From a virus, in the IMG/VR virus record IMGVR_UViG_3300027969_000476, positions 1 through 20,992 of that record: DNA of 20,992 nt. The stretch is one strand, 5' to 3'. Made by a program: the position numbers and the translations under genes. Each line of letters starts with the position of its first letter. Position 1 is the first letter of the stretch. Of this stretch, positions 6,541 through 13,333 are shown piece after piece. A model generated the notes under the pieces. The model had not been told where the DNA came from. It made no database searches and saw only the letters and a list, made by a program, of their open reading frames with translations.

Positions 6541-6774
6541 ATGGAACAGAAAAAATTTGAGAAGATATTAAACTTATTATATCCAGACCTTAAAGTGATG
6601 GACTATGCGTTATTTGAAAGGTATGACGTTGGTGAGGATGGTAAATTTGAGAATAAAATAACTTCAGCAATATTTGTTGTGGTTAAAGGTAAGTTTGAAA
6701 GTATTGGTGTTAGTATTAGTGAAGATATTACACGTATGACCGGTATTGAAGTTGTGGTAGATAAATTTGAATAA
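6541..6774 (+). CDS. Unknown 77-aa protein with LYPDLKV motif
   Basis: First gene of the long plus-strand array. Its N-terminus (KKFEKILNLLYPDLKVMD) resembles that of the 98-aa protein at 1489-1785, pointing to a small paralogous family; the C-terminal half is beta-rich (SAIFVVVKGKFESIGVSIS). No signal peptide and no known domain. Its stop is directly followed by the ATG of the next gene (TAAATG), so the two are probably translated together. Confidence 0.78.
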   Translation: MEQKKFEKILNLLYPDLKVMDYALFERYDVGEDGKFENKITSAIFVVVKGKFESIGVSISEDITRMTGIEVVVDKFE

Positions 6775-7182
6775 ATGGATAAGAAACCGGATTTAGTTGT
6801 TTGGAGTGAAAATAATGGATATGACGCAAAATTAAAGTCGTATCCAACAAGTGCCGGGGGTCAAGGTTTTGATTTACCCAATGTTCCGTTATTTAGAACT
6901 CAATCATCAAAAAAGATGATGGATGTCTTTAATAGAGAACAACAAGAAATAAGAGAAAGGATAGAAAAACTATATGATGAGTATAATACTTCGATTATGG
7001 TATGGGAATCTAAAATTTCTTTTGAGCCAATAGTTGGAAAGTCATATTTTTTATATAACTTTGCAGGAGAATTAACATTATCATTAATCGCACCAAATGA
7101 ATGGGGTCGAGAAAAAGACTTTATAGGTGAATACATATTAAATTCAGATAACAAATGGATAACAAAAGAGAAGAAATCGTAA
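6775..7182 (+). CDS. DUF2452-like protein
   Basis: This 135-aa protein resembles the DUF2452 family (found in Bacteroidota and in eukaryotic C1orf50-like proteins). It has an N-terminal region of low conservation, a central helix (QQEIRERIEKLYDEYN) and the family's closing pattern: SFEPIVGKSYFLY, an SLIAPNEWG strand-turn, then a strand ending in a conserved-looking DNKW. The biochemical function of the family is unknown. The recognition is from memory of the family pattern and should be confirmed by a profile search. It directly abuts the upstream stop. Confidence 0.75.
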   Translation: MDKKPDLVVWSENNGYDAKLKSYPTSAGGQGFDLPNVPLFRTQSSKKMMDVFNREQQEIRERIEKLYDEYNTSIMVWESKISFEPIVGKSYFLYNFAGELTLSLIAPNEWGREKDFIGEYILNSDNKWITKEKKS

Positions 7183-7349
7183 AATACCACTTGTCAATGG
7201 GACAAGAAATAAGTGAGGTTGAATTAAACGAAACAATTACAATGAGTGACTTTAATGAATTCTTACTTAAAGTCGTTGAATCTAAAGTAGGTTTAAGAAG
7301 AAAAATAGTTTCGGTTGAAGAATATTTAAAGACAATAAAAAATGTGTAA
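7155..7349 (+). CDS. Unknown 64-aa protein
   Basis: A small, charged, helix-rich protein (EEIVKYHLSMGQEISEVELNE). It overlaps the upstream gene by 28 nt if the first ATG is used; an internal ATG at 7197 (MGQEISEVEL) would remove the overlap and give 50 residues. The next gene begins within its last codons (8-nt overlap), so it sits inside a continuous co-translated array. No domain is recognised. Confidence 0.65.
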   Translation: MDNKREEIVKYHLSMGQEISEVELNETITMSDFNEFLLKVVESKVGLRRKIVSVEEYLKTIKNV

Positions 7350-7560
7350 GAAATCCTGTAAAGAATGTCCTTGGATAGTTAGGAATAAATTTAATGATAT
7401 GATTATCGGACATTCAATGAAACACGACAAGTCCCACAATTGTCATATGATACCACCGGATAAAAGAGGTGGTCTGTGGGAAACAAAAGAAGAAACTAAA
7501 TGTATTGGTAGAAAACAATTTGAAAAACAACAAGAATATGAAAGCAACATTATCGTATAA
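7342..7560 (+). CDS. Cys-rich DUF6283-like small protein
   Basis: A 72-aa protein with the pattern C-x3-C-x2-CPW near the N-terminus (CKKSCKECPW), CHMIPPDKRGG in the middle (preceded by HDKSHN) and a closing C-I-G. This Cys/His arrangement matches small phage and bacterial proteins of the DUF6283 type (CxxCPW...CH...C-x-G) and suggests metal binding, probably zinc. The function of such proteins is unknown. It overlaps the neighbour on each side, by 8 nt upstream and 23 nt downstream. Confidence 0.72.
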   Translation: MCKKSCKECPWIVRNKFNDMIIGHSMKHDKSHNCHMIPPDKRGGLWETKEETKCIGRKQFEKQQEYESNIIV

Positions 7561-7789
7561 CTTAAACGACCCGGATGACAGAATGGCTCACTTGAGAGCG
7601 GTTAAATCTTTGGATATGGCATCCGCATTATTTGATATAACAAGAAACTTAAAAAATAAAATTGAAAATCGATATGAAGATATTGATAACACAAATAATG
7701 ATGTGTTTGACGGGATTGATGCTGTTTTTGATGAAATTTATGATATTTTGGAAGATAACAACATAGATATAGACGAATTAATAAATTAA
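7538..7789 (+). CDS. Conserved small phage protein, MKATLSYNL type
   Basis: An 83-aa protein starting MKATLSYNLNDPDDR, then an ALFDI...NLKNKIE helix and a very acidic helical C-terminus. This layout (MKA-x-L-x-(F/Y)-NLP/D near the start, then a single helix pair) recurs in many phage genomes as a protein of unknown function. An in-frame ATG at 7469 lies deep inside the previous gene and was rejected. The protein is predicted soluble. Confidence 0.75.
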   Translation: MKATLSYNLNDPDDRMAHLRAVKSLDMASALFDITRNLKNKIENRYEDIDNTNNDVFDGIDAVFDEIYDILEDNNIDIDELIN

Positions 7790-7793
7790 TGAT

Positions 7794-7997
7794 ATGGAAA
7801 AAACAGAATTAGAATTTGTGTATTTTATGAGAGGTACATCAGGGTCGTTTATGTCAAATTTATTTCAAACTATTTTTAGTGCTGATTTGGAAAATATGAG
7901 AAAATTATCGTTAGGGTTTCCTAATGAAGTTGATGTGGTTCATAGATATCAAAATGAAGAAGGTTATTGGCAAAAATTACAAAAAAGATTAGAGTAA
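7794..7997 (+). CDS. Conserved small phage protein, FMRGTSGSF type
   Basis: A 67-aa protein with YFMRGTSGSFMSNLFQTIFSAD, a helix and a closing GFPNEVDVVHRYQNEEGYW. This resembles a small protein common in tailed phages, with a pattern of MRG-x-SGSF, then kL-x-x-GFP-x-EV-x-V. Its function is not known. It follows the previous gene by 4 nt and ends 1 nt before the lipoprotein gene. Confidence 0.75.
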   Translation: MEKTELEFVYFMRGTSGSFMSNLFQTIFSADLENMRKLSLGFPNEVDVVHRYQNEEGYWQKLQKRLE

Positions 7998-7998
7998 G

Positions 7999-8448
7999 AT
8001 GAAAAAGTTAATTATATTATTAAGTTTAGTGTTAACATCGTGTTATGTTCCTGAACTACGTGAAGGGCCGATTAGCAATACTGGACCAATCATTATAACT
8101 CCACCATCTAACGGTGGAACAACAACAACCCCAACATTGGTTGGGCAAACTTGGCATATATTTTATTACCGAGTTGGGCCAACTAGTCAAGTAATGATGA
8201 CTAACGACACGTTGGTGTTCTTAACCTCATCAACATATAAGTTTAATGGTTATCAATCAACATATCATTTAACACCAACCGGGTCAGGATATAACTTAAG
8301 TTTATATGAAACAACTTGGGGTAATTTGAGTGGTTCAATATTATCAAACAATATTACTCAGGGACAAATATTGGGAACCAAGTTTGTGGATATCTCAACC
8401 GGGTCATCAAATACTACGGAATATTACTTATGGATGAATAAATTATAA
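7999..8448 (+). CDS. Lipoprotein with Pro/Thr-rich linker and beta-rich C-terminal domain
   Basis: A 149-aa protein with a lipoprotein signal (MKKLIILLSLVLTSC; Cys15 is the lipidated residue). A Gly/Pro/Thr-rich linker (about 16-48) leads to a beta-rich domain that opens LVGQTWHIFYYRVG and continues in short alternating strands, like lipocalin-type lipoprotein domains of Bacteroidota. It should be anchored in the host envelope. Phage lipoproteins can block superinfection, but nothing here identifies a target. It is followed 4 nt later by a secreted protein, so the two are likely made together. Confidence 0.78.
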   Translation: MKKLIILLSLVLTSCYVPELREGPISNTGPIIITPPSNGGTTTTPTLVGQTWHIFYYRVGPTSQVMMTNDTLVFLTSSTYKFNGYQSTYHLTPTGSGYNLSLYETTWGNLSGSILSNNITQGQILGTKFVDISTGSSNTTEYYLWMNKL

Positions 8449-8452
8449 AACT

Positions 8453-8887
8453 ATGAAAAAAATACTATTGATGTTCCTAATTGGAACGATGACAATGTTC
8501 TCACAAACAATAAAAGTGAAAGGGGTGACATTATCTTATGATAAGGTTAAGAAAATTATGACATTGACAACCACACCAAAGGTTATGTATACGAATGATG
8601 CGGATATGGATGTGAAAATTGTAATTAATAAAGAGTTTGCGCTTAAAATGACAATTGGTGGTGTTAATTATTCTGTAACTGAGGCGTTTTTTGAGCATTC
8701 GGGTCACGTAAGAGATATGGGTTGGGTTTTTATGACGTATAAACCTAAAGGGTGTAAGGAAATTAAAAACAATTATGTTTTTCAGTTCACAGGTGTTGAA
8801 CCCGGAGAATATATTCTGACCGTGAGTAATGTGTGTGATGAGAAATATGTGACCAACGAACAAACAATGTCAATTCAAATTAATTAA
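8453..8887 (+). CDS. Secreted beta-rich protein
   Basis: This 144-aa protein has a signal peptide (MKKILLMFLIGTMTMFSQ, cut near residue 18). The mature part resembles an immunoglobulin-like beta sandwich: VKGVTLSYDKVKKIMTLT, VKIVINKEF, VEPGEYILTVSNVCDE. Two Cys in the second half could form a disulphide bond in the periplasm. No lipobox. It lies directly after the lipoprotein and 1 nt before the next gene. It may act with the lipoprotein at the cell surface; the function is unknown. Confidence 0.75.
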   Translation: MKKILLMFLIGTMTMFSQTIKVKGVTLSYDKVKKIMTLTTTPKVMYTNDADMDVKIVINKEFALKMTIGGVNYSVTEAFFEHSGHVRDMGWVFMTYKPKGCKEIKNNYVFQFTGVEPGEYILTVSNVCDEKYVTNEQTMSIQIN

Positions 8888-8888
8888 T

Positions 8889-9392
8889 ATGGATAACAAA
8901 ATTTACGAATACATAAAGAACGGAATTACAATTGATGGTAATCCAATTGACGGATATAAGGTTTTTACCATCCCAACACAACATTTCAAAATTGATTCTT
9001 TACATCAATTAACACCGGAAGTGTTTGAAGAAGCGATTAGAAAACAGAAAGAAATAGAAAACTTAGTTATTGAAATGTTTAATGAGGTTAGTGATGAAAC
9101 AGGTATTGAAATTGATTGGAGGGGTTATCTTCTGTTCAATAAATTTATGGAGACATCTAAAGGTGACCCCGATTTAATTTGGAACAAAGAACAATTTGTT
9201 AATATGTTATTAACCGATGATGACTTCTACCAAGAGTGGGGTGAGAATTCTTGTGTGGAATTGACTTATGAAGAAAGATATAAATATTGGTTTTCGCATA
9301 ACTATGAAACAGGAATGGAGTATTATCCTGATAATGTTCCCGATTTTGATAATGATTATTATGAACCAACACCAAAAAGAAAATTAAAATAA
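8889..9392 (+). CDS. Unknown acidic 167-aa protein with FxxxLxTDxxFxxxWG motif
   Basis: A soluble acidic protein without known domains. Residues around 104-119 (EQFVNMLLTDDDFYQEWGE) match the C-terminal motif of the next gene (EEFIEKLKTDEEFNKKWGG), so the two share a small domain and may have arisen by duplication. The N-terminal part contains a helix (PEVFEEAIRKQKEIENLVIEM). There is a 1-nt gap to both neighbours. Confidence 0.75.
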   Translation: MDNKIYEYIKNGITIDGNPIDGYKVFTIPTQHFKIDSLHQLTPEVFEEAIRKQKEIENLVIEMFNEVSDETGIEIDWRGYLLFNKFMETSKGDPDLIWNKEQFVNMLLTDDDFYQEWGENSCVELTYEERYKYWFSHNYETGMEYYPDNVPDFDNDYYEPTPKRKLK

Positions 9393-9393
9393 A

Positions 9394-9999
9394 ATGGAAT
9401 TAAGTGTAATGGAAAGGTATGTTGCATTCATCTGTAGTGAACTACCAAAAACAAGAAGAGTATTATTAAACCCCCCACCTCCAATGGAAAACGGAGAGTA
9501 TGGGTATAAGAGAATGAGTAAAATCGGACCTCACGTTTATATGGAAACAACGATTGAGATTGTTGAGACATATACTCGTTCTGCTAAGTTGTGTGTCAAA
9601 TTTGAGGATTATCAAATGAACGATATATTCTATATGTCCCGTCATAAGGGACCGGATAAACTATTAGAGGAAATTGACAAGAAGATTGATAAGATTGTTA
9701 ATAGAACCTTGATTGATGATGGAAGACAAGAATGGGTTAGAGAACAATATAAAATCAAGAGTGATGATTTCCCATTATTTAAGTTTCGTCCGGGAGTTGA
9801 GGTTGATGTCTATGGTGATTTGTATGAGAAGTATGAGAACAAATATTACAAAGGACAGGCATTTGGGTATAAAAAACTAAATGACAATGAGTTTTCACCT
9901 GACCTAAAATTATCACAAGAAGAATTTATTGAGAAGTTAAAAACCGACGAGGAGTTTAATAAAAAGTGGGGTGGTATGAGAGAAAATATTTTAGAGTAA
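9394..9999 (+). CDS. Unknown 201-aa protein sharing a C-terminal motif with its neighbour
   Basis: A soluble charged protein with a proline run (NPPPPMENGEYG) near residue 28 and no recognised domain. The C-terminus (EEFIEKLKTDEEFNKKWGG) repeats the motif of the preceding gene. The stop overlaps the next ATG (TAATG), and the start is 1 nt after the previous stop. A start at the second Met (residue 6) is possible. Confidence 0.75.
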   Translation: MELSVMERYVAFICSELPKTRRVLLNPPPPMENGEYGYKRMSKIGPHVYMETTIEIVETYTRSAKLCVKFEDYQMNDIFYMSRHKGPDKLLEEIDKKIDKIVNRTLIDDGRQEWVREQYKIKSDDFPLFKFRPGVEVDVYGDLYEKYENKYYKGQAFGYKKLNDNEFSPDLKLSQEEFIEKLKTDEEFNKKWGGMRENILE

Positions 10000-10181
10000 T
10001 GGATAAAAAATTAGAAAGTGATTGGAAATCTTATTCTGAAACATTATCTTTGTCCAAAGAAATATATTTGGAAGTATTTGGTGAGCCAAAGACCCACGCA
10101 GAATGGGCGGATAGTTTCAATAAAGTAGGAAGAATAAACAGATTAATAATAAAACACGCAAATGGCAAAATACGAGAATAA
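9999..10181 (+). CDS. Unknown 60-aa protein
   Basis: A small protein with Trp-rich helices (ESDWKSYSETLSLSKEIY, HAEWADSFNKVGRINRL) and a basic end. No domain is recognised. Its ATG overlaps the previous stop as TAATG, which decides against the in-frame ATG at 9966 inside the previous gene. The next gene begins 20 nt before its end. Confidence 0.7.
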   Translation: MDKKLESDWKSYSETLSLSKEIYLEVFGEPKTHAEWADSFNKVGRINRLIIKHANGKIRE

Positions 10182-10665
10182 AAACAGAAAACCCCACTTA
10201 GGATTACTAAATTTTGAGGGTGACACATTCAGGGCATACAAACTTGGTGTCTCTGATTACGTAATCGTGGATGACCAACACGAGATAATTGAATTTACCA
10301 ATACAAAAGGTATAATCTACATTATGAATGGGGGAAAAACTCTAACAACTAGTTACGGGAGAACATATACCATTCCAAACGAACACGAGAATGCAAGACC
10401 ATCTGACGAACAATTAAGAAGTTTCTTGGGATTGTCTTCTTTGGAAGAAGAAGAAGATGATTTGGAACTTTGGGAATCCGTTAGATATAGAATGGATGAA
10501 GAAGGGTTTGACTATTGTTTTGAGGGCTATAGTCATTGGGAAGAAATCAAAGATGAAGAATTCCACCGGTTGAGAAAAGAGTTTTTAAGAACGATGGAAG
10601 AACTAAGAAACTATATTGAAAATAAAGTTGATGAAGGAAGACAAAAAGAGTGGGATGGTGAATAA
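10162..10665 (+). CDS. Unknown 167-aa protein
   Basis: The N-terminal half is beta-rich (GLLNFEGDTFRAYKLG, DYVIVDDQHEIIEFTN). The C-terminal half is an acidic helical region starting with the run SSLEEEEDDLELWE and ending KEWDGE. No family is recognised, and there is no signal or membrane segment. It is embedded in the co-translated array and overlaps both neighbours (20 nt upstream, 11 nt downstream). Confidence 0.74.
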   Translation: MAKYENKNRKPHLGLLNFEGDTFRAYKLGVSDYVIVDDQHEIIEFTNTKGIIYIMNGGKTLTTSYGRTYTIPNEHENARPSDEQLRSFLGLSSLEEEEDDLELWESVRYRMDEEGFDYCFEGYSHWEEIKDEEFHRLRKEFLRTMEELRNYIENKVDEGRQKEWDGE

Positions 10666-10756
10666 TCCACAAGTAATTCACGATGAATTGTGGGACTATT
10701 ATAGTGGTTTACCAAACCCGATGTGGTATCAACATATTGAAGAACTAAAAGATTAG
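10655..10756 (+). CDS. Possible 33-aa small protein
   Basis: ATG at 10655 opens a 33-codon frame (MVNNPQVIHDELWDYYSG...) rich in Trp and Tyr and ending at TAG. It overlaps the previous gene by 11 nt in the style of this array and fills an otherwise empty 160-base gap. After the TAG the same frame stays open for 15 more codons (EENTSDSDDTEITTQ) to a TAA, which looks like protein-type sequence, so the gene may have been shortened by a recent nonsense change. Confidence 0.48.
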   Translation: MVNNPQVIHDELWDYYSGLPNPMWYQHIEELKD

Positions 10757-10778
10757 GAAGAAAATACAAGTGATAGTG

Positions 10779-10841
10779 ATGATACTGAAATTACTACTCA
10801 ATAAAATAAAACGAAAAAGAAAAAGTATATGGGATTTATAG
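10779..10841 (+). CDS. Doubtful 20-aa hydrophobic/basic peptide
   Basis: ATG at 10779 encodes MILKLLLNKIKRKRKSIWDL, a hydrophobic start followed by a strongly basic stretch, and overlaps the next gene by 13 nt. It could be a membrane-active micropeptide, but the length gives little support and it may be chance. Confidence 0.2.
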   Translation: MILKLLLNKIKRKRKSIWDL

Positions 10842-11020
10842 ATAATTTAATACAAGAAGGTGAAGACCAACTCAAACATTATAAAGAAACAAAAGAATCT
10901 TTTTTATCTGACCCAAACATACCAGAGAAGTTAAAAGAAGCCTATATTGGTTTAGGTGAAGCTTTAAAACCGATGCTAGAGTTATTATATAAAGAAAAAA
11001 ATAGAAAACAAAATGAATAA
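10829..11020 (+). CDS. Unknown 63-aa helical protein before thyA
   Basis: A small all-helical charged protein (NLIQEGEDQLKHYKETKESF..., ending in NRKQNE) with no recognised domain. It overlaps the thyA start by 8 nt, so thyA is probably translated by ribosomes leaving this gene. Nothing ties it to nucleotide metabolism except this position. Confidence 0.7.
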   Translation: MGFIDNLIQEGEDQLKHYKETKESFLSDPNIPEKLKEAYIGLGEALKPMLELLYKEKNRKQNE

Positions 11021-12113
11021 ATTAGATAAACAATATACAGACCTACTTCAAGATATTCTTGATAACGGCACCCCTAAATCTGACCGTACTGGTACAGGAA
11101 CAATCTCAGTATTCGGAAGACAAATCAGACATAAAATGTCAGAAGGTTTCCCATTACTTACGACCAAGAAGATGCCATTTAAAACAATTGTAACAGAACT
11201 ACTTTGGTTCTTACGAGGTGATACCAATATTAAGTTTTTAGTTGATAATAATTGTCACATTTGGGATGGAGACGCTTATAAACGATATGAAAATAGTTAT
11301 GCTGCTTGGGTTGGAAATTCTTCGTGGTCAAATAATGCTGAGCCTTGGGATATGGAAAACTTTATTCGACTAATAAAAGAAGACGAGAGGTTTTGTTCCA
11401 TATTTGGTGAGTTAGGTCCAATTTACGGAGCACAATGGAGAAATTGGGATGGTTATCATAATGCAATTGGTGAAGATAATAGATTCATAAAAAATATGAA
11501 TGGTATAGACCAAATCCAAAACCTAATCAATGACCTTAAAGCGAATCCAGACAGTAGAAGATTGATGGTTAATGCTTGGAATGTTGGAGAATTAGACCAA
11601 ATGGTTCTTCCACCTTGTCATTATGGATTTCAAGTTTATACAAGAGAGTTGAGTGAAGATGAGAGATATAATCTACTTTCAGATAATGAAAAGAAAAGTT
11701 TTATAGTTGCAACCAACCCTGAAGTAAAATATGGTGAAGAAGTAAAATATACATTAGACACATTCTATAAACATATACCAACCAGAGCAATATCTTTAAT
11801 GTGGAATCAACGTTCAGTAGATACAGGATTGGGTTGGAGTTTCAATATAGCGTCTTATTCATTACTTTTAATTATGTTAGCAAAACAAGTTAATATGATT
11901 CCGGATGAAATAATATGTAATTTAGGTGATGTTCATCTTTATTCAAATCATATTGAACCAATTAAAGAACAATTAGGTAGAGAACCATTTCCACTACCAA
12001 ATGTTACATTATCAGATAGAATTGTTAATGATATTTCTGAATATACTTTAGAAGATATTAGATTGGAAAATTACCAATCTCATCCAACCATAAAGTTACC
12101 ACTATCTAATTAA
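11013..12113 (+). CDS. thyA: Thymidylate synthase ThyA
   Basis: This 366-aa ThyA methylates dUMP to dTMP using methylene-tetrahydrofolate, supplying dTTP for phage DNA synthesis. Landmarks are the RTGTGT loop (25-30), the LLWFLRGDTNIKFL segment (63-76), IYGAQWRNW (137-145), RRLMVNAWN (182-190), the catalytic Cys202 in PPCHYGFQ, NQRSVDTGLGWSFNIASY (265-282) and DVHLYSNH (306-313). It is about 100 residues longer than E. coli ThyA because of an insertion between residues 90 and 170 and a second insertion (about 211-255) just after the catalytic Cys strand. Extra segments of this kind occur in other phage and bacterial ThyA. The gene is intact. A homing endonuclease lies directly downstream instead of inside an intron. 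Confidence 0.96.
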   Translation: MNKLDKQYTDLLQDILDNGTPKSDRTGTGTISVFGRQIRHKMSEGFPLLTTKKMPFKTIVTELLWFLRGDTNIKFLVDNNCHIWDGDAYKRYENSYAAWVGNSSWSNNAEPWDMENFIRLIKEDERFCSIFGELGPIYGAQWRNWDGYHNAIGEDNRFIKNMNGIDQIQNLINDLKANPDSRRLMVNAWNVGELDQMVLPPCHYGFQVYTRELSEDERYNLLSDNEKKSFIVATNPEVKYGEEVKYTLDTFYKHIPTRAISLMWNQRSVDTGLGWSFNIASYSLLLIMLAKQVNMIPDEIICNLGDVHLYSNHIEPIKEQLGREPFPLPNVTLSDRIVNDISEYTLEDIRLENYQSHPTIKLPLSN

Positions 12114-12118
12114 TTTTT

Positions 12119-12174
12119 AGGACTACCCTTTAACTTTTAACATTTTAATGATATTTATATTAAAAGGTAGTCCT
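12119..12174 (+). promoter_or_regulatory. Hairpin hiding the homing-endonuclease start region, with a promoter motif in its loop
   Basis: AGGACTACCCTTTAA (12119-12133) and TTAAAAGGTAGTCCT (12160-12174) are inverted repeats of 15 bases with one mismatch. The right arm ends at the base before the ATG and contains the only AGG-type ribosome-binding sequence. RNA reading through from thyA would fold and block translation. TATTTATA (12152-12159) is in the loop, so RNA starting there lacks the left arm and is free to be translated. No T-run follows, so it is not a terminator. Confidence 0.72.
12152..12158 (+). promoter_or_regulatory. TATTTAT motif, candidate phage promoter element
   Basis: It lies in the hairpin loop, 16 nt before the ATG at 12175, in the place where T4 has a late promoter for I-TevI. 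Confidence 0.55.
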
Positions 12175-12909
12175 ATGATTGGTATTTATAAAATTACAAA
12201 TAAGAATAACGGTAAATCATATTTTGGTTCATCAAAGAATATTGAAACCCGATGGTTAACTCATAAAAATCAATTAAAAAATGGTATACACCATAATATA
12301 TATTTACAAAGAACTTGGGATAAGTATGGTGAAGACATTTTTGTTTTTGAGATTGTTGAAGAATGTGATATAAATATTTTACTTGAAACCGAGCAGAAGT
12401 ATTTAGATTCTAATCCGGAATATAATATTGGGTTAACCGCTAGCGGTGGTGATAATATTAGTAAAAATCCAAATAAAAAGGACATTATTAGTAGAATAAC
12501 TAAATCGGTTAAAGATAGGTATGATTCTATGACTGATGATGAAAAAAAAATGAAACATTCTCAACCTATGGAACAAAACCCAAATTGGAGAGGTGGTACA
12601 AGTTTCAAATATTGTGAATGTGGTAATAGAATAGGTTATGGTAACATTTGTTGTAGTAAGTGTAGACCAAGAACTGAAAGTAATAATCCTTTTTACGGAA
12701 AAAACCATACAGAAGAAACTAAAAATAATTTAAGAGAAAAAAGATTGGGTGTTTATAACGGAAACCAAAATATCCCAATAATAATTGATAATGTTGAATA
12801 TAGGTCTTCAGGTGAAGCCTCAAAGATACTTAATATCCCAATGGTTACAATTCGTTGGAGGGTTAGAAGTAATAATAAAAAATTTAATAATTACCAATAT
12901 AAAGAATAA
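12175..12909 (+). CDS. GIY-YIG homing endonuclease with NUMOD modules
   Basis: A 244-aa I-TevI/Seg-like homing endonuclease that would cut a specific DNA site and spread its own gene. The GIY-YIG nuclease domain (1-90) has GIYKIT (3-8), NGKSYFG (12-18, YFG in place of YIG), Arg26 and acidic residues at 63-73 for the catalytic Glu. Next come a likely zinc finger (C147-x-C149...C159-C160-x2-C163), a NUMOD3-like motif (NPFYGKNHTEETKNNL, 171-186) and a NUMOD1-like DNA-binding end (VEYRSSGEASKILNI..TIRWRV, 207-230). The start at 12175 was chosen over 12148 because GIY follows at once and the hairpin abuts it. It is free-standing, 61 nt after thyA. Insertion beside thyA matches the habit of such genes to settle next to nucleotide-metabolism genes. 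Confidence 0.93.
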   Translation: MIGIYKITNKNNGKSYFGSSKNIETRWLTHKNQLKNGIHHNIYLQRTWDKYGEDIFVFEIVEECDINILLETEQKYLDSNPEYNIGLTASGGDNISKNPNKKDIISRITKSVKDRYDSMTDDEKKMKHSQPMEQNPNWRGGTSFKYCECGNRIGYGNICCSKCRPRTESNNPFYGKNHTEETKNNLREKRLGVYNGNQNIPIIIDNVEYRSSGEASKILNIPMVTIRWRVRSNNKKFNNYQYKE

Positions 12910-12914
12910 AAAAT

Positions 12915-13094
12915 ATGGAACAAAATATAAGAAAATATACCCACGAAGAAAGAACAGAATTGTTAAAACAAGCGATGGGGGAAGAAAGATATAATAAAGC
13001 GGTCGATGAGTTAATGCCGTTTGGTGGTGGTATGAGTGAATATTACGACTTTTATAAAATACCTTATAACGTAATAGAACCTTTAAGCAATTAA
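12915..13094 (+). CDS. Unknown 59-aa protein
   Basis: ATG at 12915, 5 nt after the endonuclease stop, opens a 59-codon frame (MEQNIRKYTHEERTELLKQ...EPLSN). It has an acidic/basic amphipathic helix, a Gly-rich turn (PFGGGMSEYYD) and no known domain. It ends 2 nt before the next ATG, and codon use resembles the neighbours, so it is likely real. Confidence 0.62.
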   Translation: MEQNIRKYTHEERTELLKQAMGEERYNKAVDELMPFGGGMSEYYDFYKIPYNVIEPLSN

Positions 13095-13096
13095 AA

Positions 13097-13333
13097 ATGT
13101 TAATTCATATTCAGACACAGGAATTAGAAAAAGAGTTTATAAATCCGGTTAAAAATGGGTTTGTGTCTCATCCGGCAATTGATTACCAAACAAATGCCAT
13201 CCACGCACAATACGAAGGAAACGATGTTATCATCTTTAACTTCAAAAAGTATGGATGGTTAAACGATAACAGATTTAACACCTACAACCTATCATTAGGT
13301 TCAGCAGGTATAACAATTGAAATATTATTATGA
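13097..13333 (+). CDS. Unknown 78-aa beta-rich protein
   Basis: A soluble protein with several strand-like segments (MLIHIQTQELEKEFI, DVIIFNFKKYGW, LGSAGITIEILL). No domain is recognised. Its stop overlaps the ATG of the YgiT-like gene by 4 nt (ATGA), so the pair is translationally coupled. The pairing with an antitoxin-like domain makes a two-gene module conceivable, but the protein shows no toxin-family motif. Confidence 0.75.
   Translation: MLIHIQTQELEKEFINPVKNGFVSHPAIDYQTNAIHAQYEGNDVIIFNFKKYGWLNDNRFNTYNLSLGSAGITIEILL

Noticed and set aside
6764-6771. TAAATTTG just before the ATG at 6775 as a host-type promoter
   Set aside because: It lies in the coding end of the previous gene and lacks a TTG at 19-21 nt; the two genes directly abut and are probably co-transcribed.
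11013-12113. Group I intron in thyA
   Set aside because: ThyA reads through without interruption and all catalytic motifs are in one frame. The homing endonuclease lies after the gene and is free-standing.
12148-12174. Upstream start (ATG at 12148) for the homing endonuclease
   Set aside because: It would add nine residues not typical of GIY-YIG proteins and would place the hairpin and promoter motif inside the coding region.
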